The notes beneath the pieces were generated by a model. The model ran no database searches. It had not been told where the DNA came from and saw only the letters and a list, made by a program, of their open reading frames with translations. Of a DNA stretch of 64,000 nucleotides, positions 1-9,212 are shown in pieces. The position numbers were made by a program, and so were the translations under genes. How positions within the stretch are numbered: position 1 is the stretch's first letter; every line of letters begins with the position of its first letter. Source of the stretch: an uncultured Granulosicoccaceae bacterium (GTDB lineage: Bacteria > Pseudomonadota > Gammaproteobacteria > Granulosicoccales > Granulosicoccaceae); contig CALISD010000061.1 in assembly GCA_938041955.1 (NCBI GenBank), positions 48,727-112,726 on the forward strand, written 5' to 3'.

Positions 1-769
1 AGTAATTCTTTTCATGCACCGGAATGCCGGCGTCTTTGCATAGCTCAATCACCTTCTGGCGTGTAACTCCATTCATGCAGTAATCACCTGTTGATGTCCA
101 TACTTCGCCTTTTCGAACAATAAAGAAATTACATGCATTGGTGGTATTTACAAAACCATGCGGGTCCAGCATGAGCGCCTCATCGGCACCCGCAGCTTCA
201 GCCTGTAAGCAGGCGATCACGCAATTGAGTTTTGAATGTGAATTGAACTTGGCATCCTGCGAATGAGGCAGACCGCGAACCTGCGGCACCGAGGCCAGCC
301 TGATGCCACGATCAGCAGTGTCAGCAGTTCGGTCAACCGCCTTTGAGTGCTCCATGATAATCACCACTGTCGGCCCGCTTCTGGAAAGACTCGGGTGTTG
401 AAATGGCTTTACCTTGGTGCCGCGGGTAACCATTAGCCGGCAGTGCACGTCTGTGGTCATATTGTTGGCTGCCGCTGTTTGTTCCAGTGCAGTCGCGATA
501 TCCCCCCGGGTCATACCAATATCAAGAGAAACGGCCTTACAACTGTCAAACAGGCGATCCATGTGCTCATCAAAAAAAGCCCACACTCCGTCATATAAGC
601 GCATCCCTTCCCACATGCCGTCGCCGAGCATAAAGCCGGAATCGTAAACTGATACTTTGGCTTCATCTCTAGGGACGATGTCACCATTGATATAGATTTT
701 AATGTCTCTGTTTCTAAGATCCTCCTCAGCATCATGAGTGGTGACAGAGTTATCGGTAGATTGAATCAT
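1..769 (-). CDS. Class IV PLP aminotransferase (D-amino acid/branched-chain type), C-terminus beyond window
   Basis: The reading frame opens at an ATG at 769 and stays open to base 1, giving about 256 residues without a stop. After a 20-residue polar leader it reads IKIYINGDIVPRDEAKVSVYD, typical of the N-terminus of class IV aminotransferases (IlvE, D-amino acid transaminase, ADC lyase). The segment AKFNSHSKLNCV carries the presumptive PLP lysine, and GFVNTTNACNFFIV matches the cofactor phosphate-binding stretch. Members transaminate branched-chain or D-amino acids, or cleave aminodeoxychorismate; substrate cannot be assigned from what is visible. The C-terminal 30-50 residues lie outside the window. 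No co-directional neighbour lies close upstream, so it is probably transcribed alone. Confidence 0.85.
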   Translation of the reverse strand, partial: MIQSTDNSVTTHDAEEDLRNRDIKIYINGDIVPRDEAKVSVYDSGFMLGDGMWEGMRLYDGVWAFFDEHMDRLFDSCKAVSLDIGMTRGDIATALEQTAAANNMTTDVHCRLMVTRGTKVKPFQHPSLSRSGPTVVIIMEHSKAVDRTADTADRGIRLASVPQVRGLPHSQDAKFNSHSKLNCVIACLQAEAAGADEALMLDPHGFVNTTNACNFFIVRKGEVWTSTGDYCMNGVTRQKVIELCKDAGIPVHEKNY

Positions 770-925
770 AGAGCTGTATCAATGAATAAGTAAAAATGGC
801 GATCGGATGCGGGTATGCTGCCGTGGACCCATGATTAATTGCCTGAACGACAACGCTCAGCGCAACTGCGTATATTATACGGACCAAAGGCAAACCTGCC
901 TATAGTGGCGTGCCTGCAGTGGTAA

Positions 926-1558
926 TCATGTCGGAAGATATTGATCACCGTTTTTTAACACTACATTAAACGATACCGACACACGCAGTTCATCTGACAG
1001 GTTCGGATGCACCAAATGATGTAAAAAGGACGGCCACAGTAATATCAGCCCGGCCTCGGGCTGAATCCGTAGTTCAGGGTCAATCTGGCCGTCACCGAGA
1101 ATGGCATTCATGTTCGCCTGCCCACGCGGATCAAAAAAGGATATCGCCCCGGGGTTTAGATCTGAACGGCTGCCAGCCTCCTGCAGCACTGGTACCTGCA
1201 CATAGTAGGTACCACTGAGATAACTGTGAGGGTGATTGTGCAGGTTGTGATAATCACCACGGCGGTTCACATTGGCCCAGCCTTGAAGACTCCAATCCAC
1301 ATCATAGCCAATACCGACGTTCTTAAGATAGCCACCTACAGATTGATTGATACATTGCTTGAGCCAGTCGAGCACCGGAACAGACGCTGCAAACAGATTC
1401 TCAGAGGTGTAGTCGACTGTCATGTCTTCGCGCGAGGACTCTGCCTGCAGGATCAAGCTGAGCAGAGCCTGATTGGCAGGATCGGCATTGTCAATTTTGC
1501 GCTGAAAGAACGTTGTCGGCCATAGTCGGCTGAAGCCATCGTCCTGCTCATTCTCCAT
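926..1558 (-). CDS. 2OG-Fe(II) oxygenase of the TIGR02466 type
   Basis: A 210-residue cytosolic protein with the double-stranded beta-helix pattern of Fe(II)/2-oxoglutarate oxygenases. The block NLHNHPHSYLSGTYYVQVP (residues about 105-123) supplies candidate iron-binding histidines. FFDPR follows at about 141, and LLWPSFLHHLVHPN (163-176) supplies the distal histidine, with an arginine nearby (R182) to hold 2-oxoglutarate. This order and spacing match the family of uncharacterised putative 2OG-Fe(II) oxygenases called TIGR02466. The substrate is unknown for the family. It is transcribed divergently from the RNA methylase starting just upstream. Confidence 0.8.
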   Translation of the reverse strand: MENEQDDGFSRLWPTTFFQRKIDNADPANQALLSLILQAESSREDMTVDYTSENLFAASVPVLDWLKQCINQSVGGYLKNVGIGYDVDWSLQGWANVNRRGDYHNLHNHPHSYLSGTYYVQVPVLQEAGSRSDLNPGAISFFDPRGQANMNAILGDGQIDPELRIQPEAGLILLWPSFLHHLVHPNLSDELRVSVSFNVVLKNGDQYLPT

Positions 1559-1623
1559 AAGTGAATCTCCCGGTGTTTTACGCTGTTTTTCTATACACGC
1601 ATTCTACAGCCAGTATACTCGGG

Positions 1624-2187
1624 ATGATGACTCCGAACGATTCTGATATGACACACAACCACCGCGAAGAACCCTACACTGGCATTGGGATATGTAATCC
1701 TAAAAACCCCACCAATATGGGGTCGGTTTTGCGCGCATGTGGCTGCTTTGGAGCGGATGAGATTTACTATACCGGCACTCGGTACGACAAAGCTCAGCGC
1801 TTCAATACAGACACAAAAAACACTCTGGCTACCTTGCCGATGATCCATACCGAATCGTTAATTGCATCAGCTGTTGCTGACACGCAAATCGTCTGTGTAG
1901 AGCTGGTGGAAAACGCCACAACTTTACCGGAGTTTGAACACCCGGATCGGGCGTTGTATATCTTTGGAGCTGAAGACTCTAACCTTTCACAGGAATTAGT
2001 TGATCAGGCACACCATGTGGTCTTTATACCCACGGTAGGCTGTCTTAACCTATCTGCCAGTGTGCATGTGTTGCTTTACGACAGACAAACAAAGCGTCAG
2101 TCATTGATGAATCAAGAGCAGAGCAATAGTCTGGTGCGTACCAGCCGCGATTGCCGAAATAATCTCATTGCAGCAAAGACACTATGA
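1624..2187 (+). CDS. SpoU/TrmH-family RNA 2'-O-methyltransferase
   Basis: About 187 residues with the SPOUT fold signatures. Motif 1 is NPTNMGSVLRACGCFGADEI. Motif 2 is ALYIFGAEDSNLSQELVDQA. Motif 3 is VVFIPTVGCLNLSASVHVLL, forming the knotted SAM-binding site. Enzymes of this family methylate the 2'-O of a ribose in tRNA or rRNA; the target here is unknown. The frame stays open upstream to 1561, but family length and the alignment of motif 1 favour one of the ATGs at 1624, 1627 or 1648. The stop overlaps the next gene by 4 bases (ATGA), so the two are translationally coupled. Confidence 0.85.
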   Translation: MMTPNDSDMTHNHREEPYTGIGICNPKNPTNMGSVLRACGCFGADEIYYTGTRYDKAQRFNTDTKNTLATLPMIHTESLIASAVADTQIVCVELVENATTLPEFEHPDRALYIFGAEDSNLSQELVDQAHHVVFIPTVGCLNLSASVHVLLYDRQTKRQSLMNQEQSNSLVRTSRDCRNNLIAAKTL

Positions 2188-2510
2188 TTGATCCTATTCA
2201 ATGGCCTGCAATAGTGCAGTTTACACATAGTGATGAACTGGAGATTGTTAGAGATCAAAGTGACTTGAATAACATCACACTCCAGCCAGACATCAGGTTG
2301 ATCAGCCACAACGGCACTGTGTATGCGCTCGTACAAAATGAAAACATCTCTGTCGAAGCGACTGCTACAAACTCCACTTTGGCTGTAGATGAAGCGGTTT
2401 TAATTGCACGCAAACACATGGCAACACAGGATCAGTGCTGTGTATCCAAGTTCAATGCCCGAACAATCGAAGAGGTAATTAACGCCCTGGTAGCTTCTGA
2501 CGATCAATAA
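2184..2510 (+). CDS. Small protein, possibly DUF4144 family
   Basis: A 108-residue soluble protein beginning with an ATG that overlaps the stop of the RNA methylase. The start IDPIQWPAIVQF followed by an acidic stretch, a beta-rich middle (RLISHNGTVYALV) and a C-terminal helix (TIEEVINALVAS) resemble the short gammaproteobacterial DUF4144 proteins. That match is from memory and is tentative. No catalytic motif, signal peptide or membrane segment is visible. Coupling to the methylase suggests an associated role, but nothing in the sequence shows it. Confidence 0.7.
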   Translation: MIDPIQWPAIVQFTHSDELEIVRDQSDLNNITLQPDIRLISHNGTVYALVQNENISVEATATNSTLAVDEAVLIARKHMATQDQCCVSKFNARTIEEVINALVASDDQ

Positions 2511-2513
2511 GCG

Positions 2514-3707
2514 CTATACAGATTGCTTATTCGGAAGTGCTAACACGGTGAGAAAGATGCAGCCAGCCGCAACTGCCAGCACGACAAACAAACGATCAAA
2601 GCCCCAGTTGCTGTGAATCCACGCTATTAGCGGTACTGCAGAGGCCATCACCGAAAAGGTCACCAGATAGCGTAAGGCGTACGCCCTACTCCTCCATTCA
2701 CTTCGCACGATACGACCAAGCAATACATCGTTAATAGGTATCTGGCCAAACACCACTAGCATAAATGCGATTGACACTAACAGTGCAGTAACACCGGTTA
2801 GCTGAATCATGACGGTAAAAAACACTGCCTGAAGGGCTGCAACTACTGCGAATACCCTCTTTACCGGATAGCGATCTATTAATTTCCCTACAATGAGCTG
2901 ACCGCCGGCGGCAATTGCAAAAACAATAAACGCATACCCGCCATTCATGGTGGCAGAACTTGCCAGATCAGTCAGGCGCTCTTCAAATACTTTAGGCAAC
3001 GCAAACGTGGTGCTCTGAAATATCAGACCACCAATGGCCGTAGTGACGAGAATGATCGCGAAGATTCGTACCAGGTTGGCTGCATCAGCGGATGGTTTAG
3101 CATCCACTTTGACTTCTGCCTCAGTCATTATCAACGGGTGGGTTTTAATAAACCACCAATAGGCAAAGCCAATCACCACTGACAGCAAACCACTGAGGTA
3201 AAACGCACTGCGCCAGCCCGAAAGATCAATGAGCAAGCCGGTGAGAAGTGCCGCACTTGCCACCCCGAGATTGCCATACACCCCGTTGACTGCCAACCGA
3301 ACGCCTGTTTTCTCCCTGCCACGCACCACCATCGCCAAACCCACCGGGTGATAAATAGCTGCGAATATTCCCACCAACGCGAGACTGATGGCGATCTGTG
3401 TCGGGTTACCGGCCATGCCCGCCAGCACGGCGCTGCATCCAATACCGATAAAGAACACCACCATCATGCCCTCACGGCTCCACTTGTCTGCCAGCCATCC
3501 AGCCGGGATCGCGCACACGCCGAAGGCGATAAAACCCGGGGTCGCATAAGGGATGATTTCGGCATAGCTTAAGCCCCACTCCGAGCTGAGCTTGAGCGCT
3601 GCAGCGGTAGCAAAGATCAGCATGAAAAAGTGATCTAAAAAGTGGCCAATATTCAGAAATAGAAACTCCGATCTGGCTCTACCGTTAGATAAGAGGCTAG
3701 AGGTCAA
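2514..3707 (-). CDS. MFS transporter, fosmidomycin-resistance-like
   Basis: A 397-residue polytopic protein with about twelve hydrophobic segments, as usual for major facilitator transporters. The N-terminal part (LNIGHFLDHFFMLIF, then AIPAGWLADKWSREGMM with the loop 2-3 signature) and AIYHPVGLAMVV resemble the Fsr (fosmidomycin resistance) branch. That branch exports small molecules by proton antiport. The second half contains a matching DRYPVKR loop. The substrate is unknown. It is convergent with the gene ending at 2510 (3 bases apart) and is probably monocistronic. Confidence 0.85.
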   Translation of the reverse strand: MTSSLLSNGRARSEFLFLNIGHFLDHFFMLIFATAAALKLSSEWGLSYAEIIPYATPGFIAFGVCAIPAGWLADKWSREGMMVVFFIGIGCSAVLAGMAGNPTQIAISLALVGIFAAIYHPVGLAMVVRGREKTGVRLAVNGVYGNLGVASAALLTGLLIDLSGWRSAFYLSGLLSVVIGFAYWWFIKTHPLIMTEAEVKVDAKPSADAANLVRIFAIILVTTAIGGLIFQSTTFALPKVFEERLTDLASSATMNGGYAFIVFAIAAGGQLIVGKLIDRYPVKRVFAVVAALQAVFFTVMIQLTGVTALLVSIAFMLVVFGQIPINDVLLGRIVRSEWRSRAYALRYLVTFSVMASAVPLIAWIHSNWGFDRLFVVLAVAAGCIFLTVLALPNKQSV

Positions 3708-3786
3708 TCTTAGTATGCTCCGACTACATCAAAAAAATTGTACAACTCCGATTCGAGCATACCCCGTTTCAATCCCACTGTAACCC

Positions 3787-3820
3787 GACGCGTAAGCGAG
3801 CGGATCAAGTCCAGCACGTC
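3787..3820. repeat. Copy 1 of a 34-bp dispersed intergenic repeat
   Basis: This 34-base stretch (GACGCGTAAGCGAGCGGATC followed by AAGTCCAGCACGTC) matches 41403-41436 at 29 of 34 positions without gaps. It lies between two genes, 30-70 bases from each. Both copies are in the same orientation in non-coding DNA, consistent with a dispersed intergenic element. Function is unknown. Confidence 0.55.
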
Positions 3821-3856
3821 CCGTTCTACCAGAGGCGAAACTGTCGAAAGCCCCTA

Positions 3857-4795
3857 TTAGAAACTCACATCACCCCTTGCCCGCCGTTCCAACGGTGTCA
3901 GCGCGGCGCTAATAAACTCATTGATTGGCGTATCGATATTGACCTCAGTACCTAGGCGAACAACAGCCGCATTTTGCGTCGCCAGTTCAGAGGGCTTGCC
4001 GGATGCAATATCACGTTGCATTGATGCTGTTGCCTCTGCCGGTGCGCCATCAACCACCTTCATCACGCCATCAACAATATCATCTGGAAGGGGCACGCCG
4101 AGCGCACGGCCAACAGTAGCAGCCTCAGTCACGCAGCCAATCAATAGTTTTCTGGTGGCCGGAATGGATCGGGAAACACCGATGGGCGCTCGAGTCACAG
4201 CGCCGACACCACTCATTGCCACGATAAACAAAAATTTCCGCCAAAGCGCAACCCGCATGTCTTCCGGAAGCGATGCCGTTATACCTTTCGCACGATTAAA
4301 CAGTGAGACTACCTCTGCCAATCGGGCGCTTGAGCTTCCGTCTCTTTCCCCTAGTTGAATAAACGGATCCAATCCCACGTGATTAATGTGACCGGGTTGC
4401 TCGATGTAAGCCACAATACCGCAGAGCCCCTCTACCACATTGTCTGGCCCTAACACAGAAACGAGTTGCTCAGATGCTTCGACTCCATTGAGCAGCGGTA
4501 TCACAACCCCGTAGTCAGCAACACTGCCTTTGATAGATTCTGCAGCCTCAATTACCTGCCACGCCTTAACCCCGACCAACACAATATCAAACGGGCCTGC
4601 GGACCGTGGGGATTGAATAACGTTTACCGAATCAAGCTTTACGTCACCGCCAACACTCGATACTGTCAATCCGTGTTTACGCATCGCTTCAGCATGGGCA
4701 CCACGAGCAACAAAGTGAACATCTTCACCTGCCTCGGCCAAACGACCGCCGAAGTAGCCACCGACACCTCCTGCGCCGAAAATACATATCTTCAT
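3857..4795 (-). CDS. 2-dehydropantoate 2-reductase family (PanE/ApbA-like)
   Basis: A 312-residue NADPH-dependent reductase. The N-terminus MKICIFGAGGVGGYFGGRLA is the Rossmann GxGxxG motif. VLVGVKAWQV and PLLNGVEASEQL match the ketopantoate reductase substrate and cofactor loops, and the all-helical C-terminal half has WRKFLFIVAMSGVGAVTRAP with the family lysine. PanE reduces 2-dehydropantoate to pantoate in pantothenate (coenzyme A) synthesis. Many genomes carry paralogues of unknown substrate, and there is no pantothenate gene nearby, so the true PanE role is uncertain. Upstream 200 bp (4796-4996) shows no recognised feature. Confidence 0.85.
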   Translation of the reverse strand: MKICIFGAGGVGGYFGGRLAEAGEDVHFVARGAHAEAMRKHGLTVSSVGGDVKLDSVNVIQSPRSAGPFDIVLVGVKAWQVIEAAESIKGSVADYGVVIPLLNGVEASEQLVSVLGPDNVVEGLCGIVAYIEQPGHINHVGLDPFIQLGERDGSSSARLAEVVSLFNRAKGITASLPEDMRVALWRKFLFIVAMSGVGAVTRAPIGVSRSIPATRKLLIGCVTEAATVGRALGVPLPDDIVDGVMKVVDGAPAEATASMQRDIASGKPSELATQNAAVVRLGTEVNIDTPINEFISAALTPLERRARGDVSF

Positions 4796-4996
4796 GAATA
4801 TAAACTCTTATTCCACTGATAGTTAATAACCGGAAGCTGTTCATACGCCACTATAACTCTATCACTAGATCTGACTTGAACTGCGGATTACGTTCACCAG
4901 GATATCCCCCAGATTACAAATCACCCGACAAGTATCAAGGTCTTCATACTCACATGCAAATCACTCAGAATATGGGTTTTCCTAACAGCTCAGTTC

Positions 4997-5926
4997 TCAG
5001 AATACCAGAGCAGCCCAGATAGCTCTGTGATCAGACCTTAGACCATCGCTGGTATTCAGCGAAACCACATCTACCAGATCATTGACAACAATATGATCAA
5101 TCGGTATCCCCAGTGGCGGGAATCCCGCTGGCCATGTAGGTAAAATACCATGACCACGCCGCCCGTCCTTGAGGCCCCCTGCGCGGAGAAAACCCCGAAA
5201 GTGATCAGACCAGGGACTGATATTGAAGTCTCCGGCTATAACCAGCGCCTCCGATTGTACGAATGCCCGATCCGATATCATCTTTAGTAACTGATTTCTT
5301 TCGGCATACATATCGTTTGATATAGGCGGTGGCGGATGAGCGCCGATGATTCTCAATTGTTTTTCACCGATCGACACGGTCACTTCAACACTGGGACGGT
5401 TTTCGTTTAACAAATAAAACACCTTTTCATCCATCAGCGGAAATTTACTGTAAACCGCTATGCCGAAAGGGCTATTTATAGGAACAGTGTGATGGTGGGA
5501 ATAATCGCTCAGAGCAAGAATAAGTTCTTCGTGCCAGGCACTTGTGTATTCCTGAAATACAATAACATCCGGGCTTACTGACTTAACAAATCCGACGTAA
5601 CTACCGTAGTCGTCATTCGATGCAAGCAGGTTACTGCTCATGACGGTGAGGTTTACAGTAGCAGTCGCAGTTGTGGGTGGCTCTGGTCTTTGAGAGCGAA
5701 AAACATCATAGCCGTGAAAAACCATACAAGAAAACAAGACTATCGGGATGATGCACCGGCGTTGACTGAGCGCAAGGCACAGCAATACAAGGAGTAAAAC
5801 AATATACTGAATTCTAAAATGCGACAGCAGATCAAATATAAGGTGCTGCGAACTAAACAATGCCCCTAGACTTAAAACTCCACCCACGATACCGAGTCGC
5901 AGGATAAGTACTATGAAATTATGCAC
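4997..5926 (-). CDS. Membrane-anchored endonuclease/exonuclease/phosphatase family hydrolase
   Basis: A 309-residue protein with three N-terminal hydrophobic segments (about residues 3-25, 38-55, 58-72) followed by an EEP domain outside the membrane. Catalytic signatures are in order: MSSNLL, VIVFQEYTSAW with the metal-binding glutamate, VIAGDFNISPWSDHF (the GDFN motif), IPIDHIVV and the terminal RSDHRAI. The family contains Mg-dependent phosphodiesterases acting on nucleic acids, sphingomyelin or inositol phosphates. Close relatives with this TM arrangement are uncharacterised, so substrate is unknown. It is divergent from the MMPL exporter. Confidence 0.85.
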   Translation of the reverse strand: MHNFIVLILRLGIVGGVLSLGALFSSQHLIFDLLSHFRIQYIVLLLVLLCLALSQRRCIIPIVLFSCMVFHGYDVFRSQRPEPPTTATATVNLTVMSSNLLASNDDYGSYVGFVKSVSPDVIVFQEYTSAWHEELILALSDYSHHHTVPINSPFGIAVYSKFPLMDEKVFYLLNENRPSVEVTVSIGEKQLRIIGAHPPPPISNDMYAERNQLLKMISDRAFVQSEALVIAGDFNISPWSDHFRGFLRAGGLKDGRRGHGILPTWPAGFPPLGIPIDHIVVNDLVDVVSLNTSDGLRSDHRAIWAALVF

Positions 5927-6185
5927 AATATCGATGTGGTCCTATTAATTGCATCCACTATATCAGCCGCCAGACACTGGACGTTCTGAATTGCCCCACT
6001 CGATCTCGCGGCAGATTTCCACGGGTAACAGAATTTGTTCAGCCGGCAGTAATGATATTTCTCTCTCTGAGCTTCCTCTTCCTGCAGCTGTTAACCATAG
6101 ATCTGCTGGCACAGAGTCAATTCTTCGTTGCCTGCCGTCCATATTGAAAGAGTTATCCTGAGCGAGTCGCTGGTAATATACGCCT

Positions 6186-8711
6186 ATGCAAAACTCCTCA
6201 TTATTATCTTCAGCGCCGCTGCCGGGCCTTTACCGTCGGACGGTGCTGTCGTACCCGGCATTTGTCGTCACATTACTGTTGTTGGTACTGTGCTTTTTTG
6301 GCTCGCAGGCAAGACACTTCGCGCTTGATGCATCGGCCGACGCGTTACTGCTTGAGAACGACGTTGATCTTCAAACCTACCGTTCATCCCTGAAGCGATA
6401 TGCCACCGGTGACTTTCTGGTGGTGACTTTCGACCCTGAAGGCGAGCTTTTCACCCCACCTACTCTGAGCAACCTCGCCACACTTAGAGATGAACTGGCC
6501 ACAGTGGATTCAGTCGAATCGATATTCTCGCTTCTTGAAGTGCCTCTGCTCACCAGTTCCGGCATTAGCCTGTCAGAGCTTTCGGCCAATGTTCCCACGT
6601 TAGAGACACATGCAGACAGTGACCTTGAGCTTGTCAGAGAGGAAATCACCACCAGCCCTGTGTTCAGCAATCTCATTGTCAGTGAGGATGGCAGCACCAC
6701 CGCCATGCAGCTGAATCTTAAGTCGGATGAGACTTACACAAAAATGCATGCAGACCGATCGGCACTGAGACTCAAACAAATCCAGGAAGGTTTATCGGCG
6801 GACGAAGAATCAGCACTGGATAAGCTTAGCGCCGAATTTGATGTGGTTCGAAATGACTTCAATCGAAAGCGTCATGAAGATATCGCCGAAATTCGCAGCA
6901 TCCTGAGTCGCCACAAAGACAAAGCAGAACTCCATTTGGGTGGTGTGCCGATGGTCTCCGATGATATGACAAGCTATATCGCACGCGATCTGGTTACGTT
7001 TGGCGCGGGGGTCGTACTGTTTATTCTCGCCACACTGACACTTATTTTTCGCAGGCTCAGATGGGTTTTACTGCCTGTCGCAAGTTGCCTGTTTGCGGGC
7101 TTAACGGTTGCCGGACTGCTCGGGCTGATCGGCTGGAAAGTCACGGTGATCTCTTCGAATTTTATATCCCTGATGTTTATCATCACGATGTCGATGAATA
7201 TCCATCTGGTGGTGCGTTTCCGACAGTTAAAAATTGATCACCCAGACCTAACCCATGTTGACCGTGTCTGGCTTGCGACCAGGCGCATGTTCTGGCCTTG
7301 TATCTATACCGCTCTGACGACCATCATCGGATTCTGCTCCCTGGTCTTCAGTGGCATCAAGCCTGTGATTGATTTCGGCTGGATGATGTCCATCGGGCTG
7401 TGCATTACTTTTTTAACCTCTTTTCTATTGTTCCCCGCGTTATTAGTTCTTATCGGTCCACTGGACAATGACGGCGAAGCGGATAAGCCCGTTGCAGTCA
7501 CCGCCCTACTGGCCCGATTCACTGAAAAGCGCGGCAGCTGGATTCTCATCATCGCTGTGATACTTGCACTGTTGAGTGGTCTCGGCATCTCCCGCTTAAT
7601 CGTGGAAAACAGCTTCATCAACTACTTCCGGGCCCACACCGAGATTTATCAGGGGATGAAACTCATTGATCAGAAACTCGGCGGCACAACACCGTTAGAT
7701 GTACTCATTGATCTAACAGAAGAACAGGAAGATGAGTGCGCCGACACTTCGGAAATGTCTGAAGAGGATGTCGAGTTTTGCGAAGAAATGGATCTGTTAG
7801 ATGGCAATGGTGAAGAGGAACCTCAGTGGTTTACACCATACAAAATTGAACGCGTCAAAGCGGTGCATGACTACCTTGATTCGATACCGTCAATTGGTAA
7901 GGTGCTATCACTAGCATCCATTCTCAGAACCGGCGAAGCCATTAATGACAATGAAGAGTTCACGCCGTTTGAGCTGGAACTGCTGTACAAAAAAATTCCA
8001 GATGATATGCGAACAGAACTCATAGACCCGTATATCTCGATTGAGGATAACGAGGCAAGAATTTCAATGCGCATCCTTGATTCGCTGCCTGATTTACGTA
8101 GAAAAGAGCTGCTGGAGAAAATTGAATCCGACCTGCAAACCGAACTTCAGATACCTGCTGAGGAATTTAAAGTAAGCGGAATATTGGTGCTATATAACAA
8201 CATGCTGCAAAGCCTGTTTCAATCGCAAATCCAGACTATCGGGGCAGTACTATTGGGTATCGCTATCATGTTCCTGATCTTATTCAGATCAGTGACACTG
8301 GCGATTATAGGCATTATCCCTAATGCGCTGGCGGCCGCCATCGTACTCGGCATTATGGGATTAGCTAAATTGCCGCTTGATATGATGACAATCACTATAG
8401 CCACTATCTCTATTGGTATAGCAGTGGATAACAGTATTCACTATATCTATCGTTTTAGAGAGGAATTGCCGAAACACCAAAGCTATGTGGCGACCATGCA
8501 TACCTGCCACAGGAATATCGGTCGAGCGGTGTTATATACATCAATGACCATCATATTCGGGTTTTCAATACTGGTGTTTTCGAATTTTATTCCGACGATC
8601 TACTTCGGCCTATTGACCGCACTGGCAATGTTTGTGGCGTTGCTGGCAGTTTTAACCTTGCTGCCTAAACTGATATTGATGTTTAAGCCGTTTGGCGAAC
8701 CAGGCGATTAG
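6186..8711 (+). CDS. RND/MMPL-family transporter
   Basis: An 841-residue integral membrane protein in the two-fold repeated RND/MMPL arrangement. There is a first TM helix (residues about 18-40), a large periplasmic domain, and TM helices 2-6 around residues 265-425. A seventh TM is near 450, followed by a second periplasmic domain and a final TM cluster at about 680-835. VTVISSNFISLMFIITMSMN and MMTITIATISIGIAVDNSIH are the paired conserved TM4/TM10-type segments. Proteins of this class export lipids, hopanoids or hydrophobic compounds. The second periplasmic domain holds an unusual acidic insertion around residues 515-545. A plausible start codon is the first ATG, which directly precedes the first TM. 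Confidence 0.85.
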   Translation: MQNSSLLSSAPLPGLYRRTVLSYPAFVVTLLLLVLCFFGSQARHFALDASADALLLENDVDLQTYRSSLKRYATGDFLVVTFDPEGELFTPPTLSNLATLRDELATVDSVESIFSLLEVPLLTSSGISLSELSANVPTLETHADSDLELVREEITTSPVFSNLIVSEDGSTTAMQLNLKSDETYTKMHADRSALRLKQIQEGLSADEESALDKLSAEFDVVRNDFNRKRHEDIAEIRSILSRHKDKAELHLGGVPMVSDDMTSYIARDLVTFGAGVVLFILATLTLIFRRLRWVLLPVASCLFAGLTVAGLLGLIGWKVTVISSNFISLMFIITMSMNIHLVVRFRQLKIDHPDLTHVDRVWLATRRMFWPCIYTALTTIIGFCSLVFSGIKPVIDFGWMMSIGLCITFLTSFLLFPALLVLIGPLDNDGEADKPVAVTALLARFTEKRGSWILIIAVILALLSGLGISRLIVENSFINYFRAHTEIYQGMKLIDQKLGGTTPLDVLIDLTEEQEDECADTSEMSEEDVEFCEEMDLLDGNGEEEPQWFTPYKIERVKAVHDYLDSIPSIGKVLSLASILRTGEAINDNEEFTPFELELLYKKIPDDMRTELIDPYISIEDNEARISMRILDSLPDLRRKELLEKIESDLQTELQIPAEEFKVSGILVLYNNMLQSLFQSQIQTIGAVLLGIAIMFLILFRSVTLAIIGIIPNALAAAIVLGIMGLAKLPLDMMTITIATISIGIAVDNSIHYIYRFREELPKHQSYVATMHTCHRNIGRAVLYTSMTIIFGFSILVFSNFIPTIYFGLLTALAMFVALLAVLTLLPKLILMFKPFGEPGD

Positions 8712-9212
8712 TTTTTTTGGTTGTGTTTTCTTGACGTGTTGGCTTTTATGCGCTGGCTTTACGTGCTCGCTTGCCATCCATGGCAGTTTTCGAAGCCTGT
8801 CTCTGACTCTACGAGCCACTTTTGAAAAGCGCAAAAATAGCCAAAACGCTTCTTCGCGACTTTATTGCCCTTCGAGTGCCTTTGGCATTTTTTTAAATCA
8901 TATTCCGTCGGGCCGTGCTAATGGCACATCCCTGTGCCTCTAGCGCTCACGCACCATCCATGGCGCTTTGACCTCACTCCACATGATTTAAACAATCAAA
9001 CGCTACGGGAACTATTGCGCGCGTTGCATCACCGGGGCTTGACGATGGGACTTGACTATTTGACCTGACGATGGGACCACGCAATTTGACCAACAAGAGC
9101 GGGGTGTGTCTTACCCCGCGTACATAGCATAGCGTTCTACTCAATTGGGTGAACTGAACGGTGTTTGCGTTGGGCTCTGCGCCTATTAGCCATCCCTGGC
9201 TACCTATACCTC
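8712..9212. repeat. 501-bp intergenic spacer with four related mini-hairpins
   Basis: There is no convincing gene between two convergent genes. Four short inverted repeats share the core CA-TCC(A/C)-TG. They are 8772-8785 (arms TGCCA/TGGCA), 8923-8938 (GGCACA/TGTGCC), 8951-8966 (imperfect) and 9187-9202 (TAGCCA/TGGCTA). The loops are TCCA or TCCC in each. A 12-bp direct repeat TGACGATGGGAC lies at 9040-9051 and 9066-9077. This looks like a nest of intergenic repetitive elements, and the hairpins may also act as transcription end points. Confidence 0.6.
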
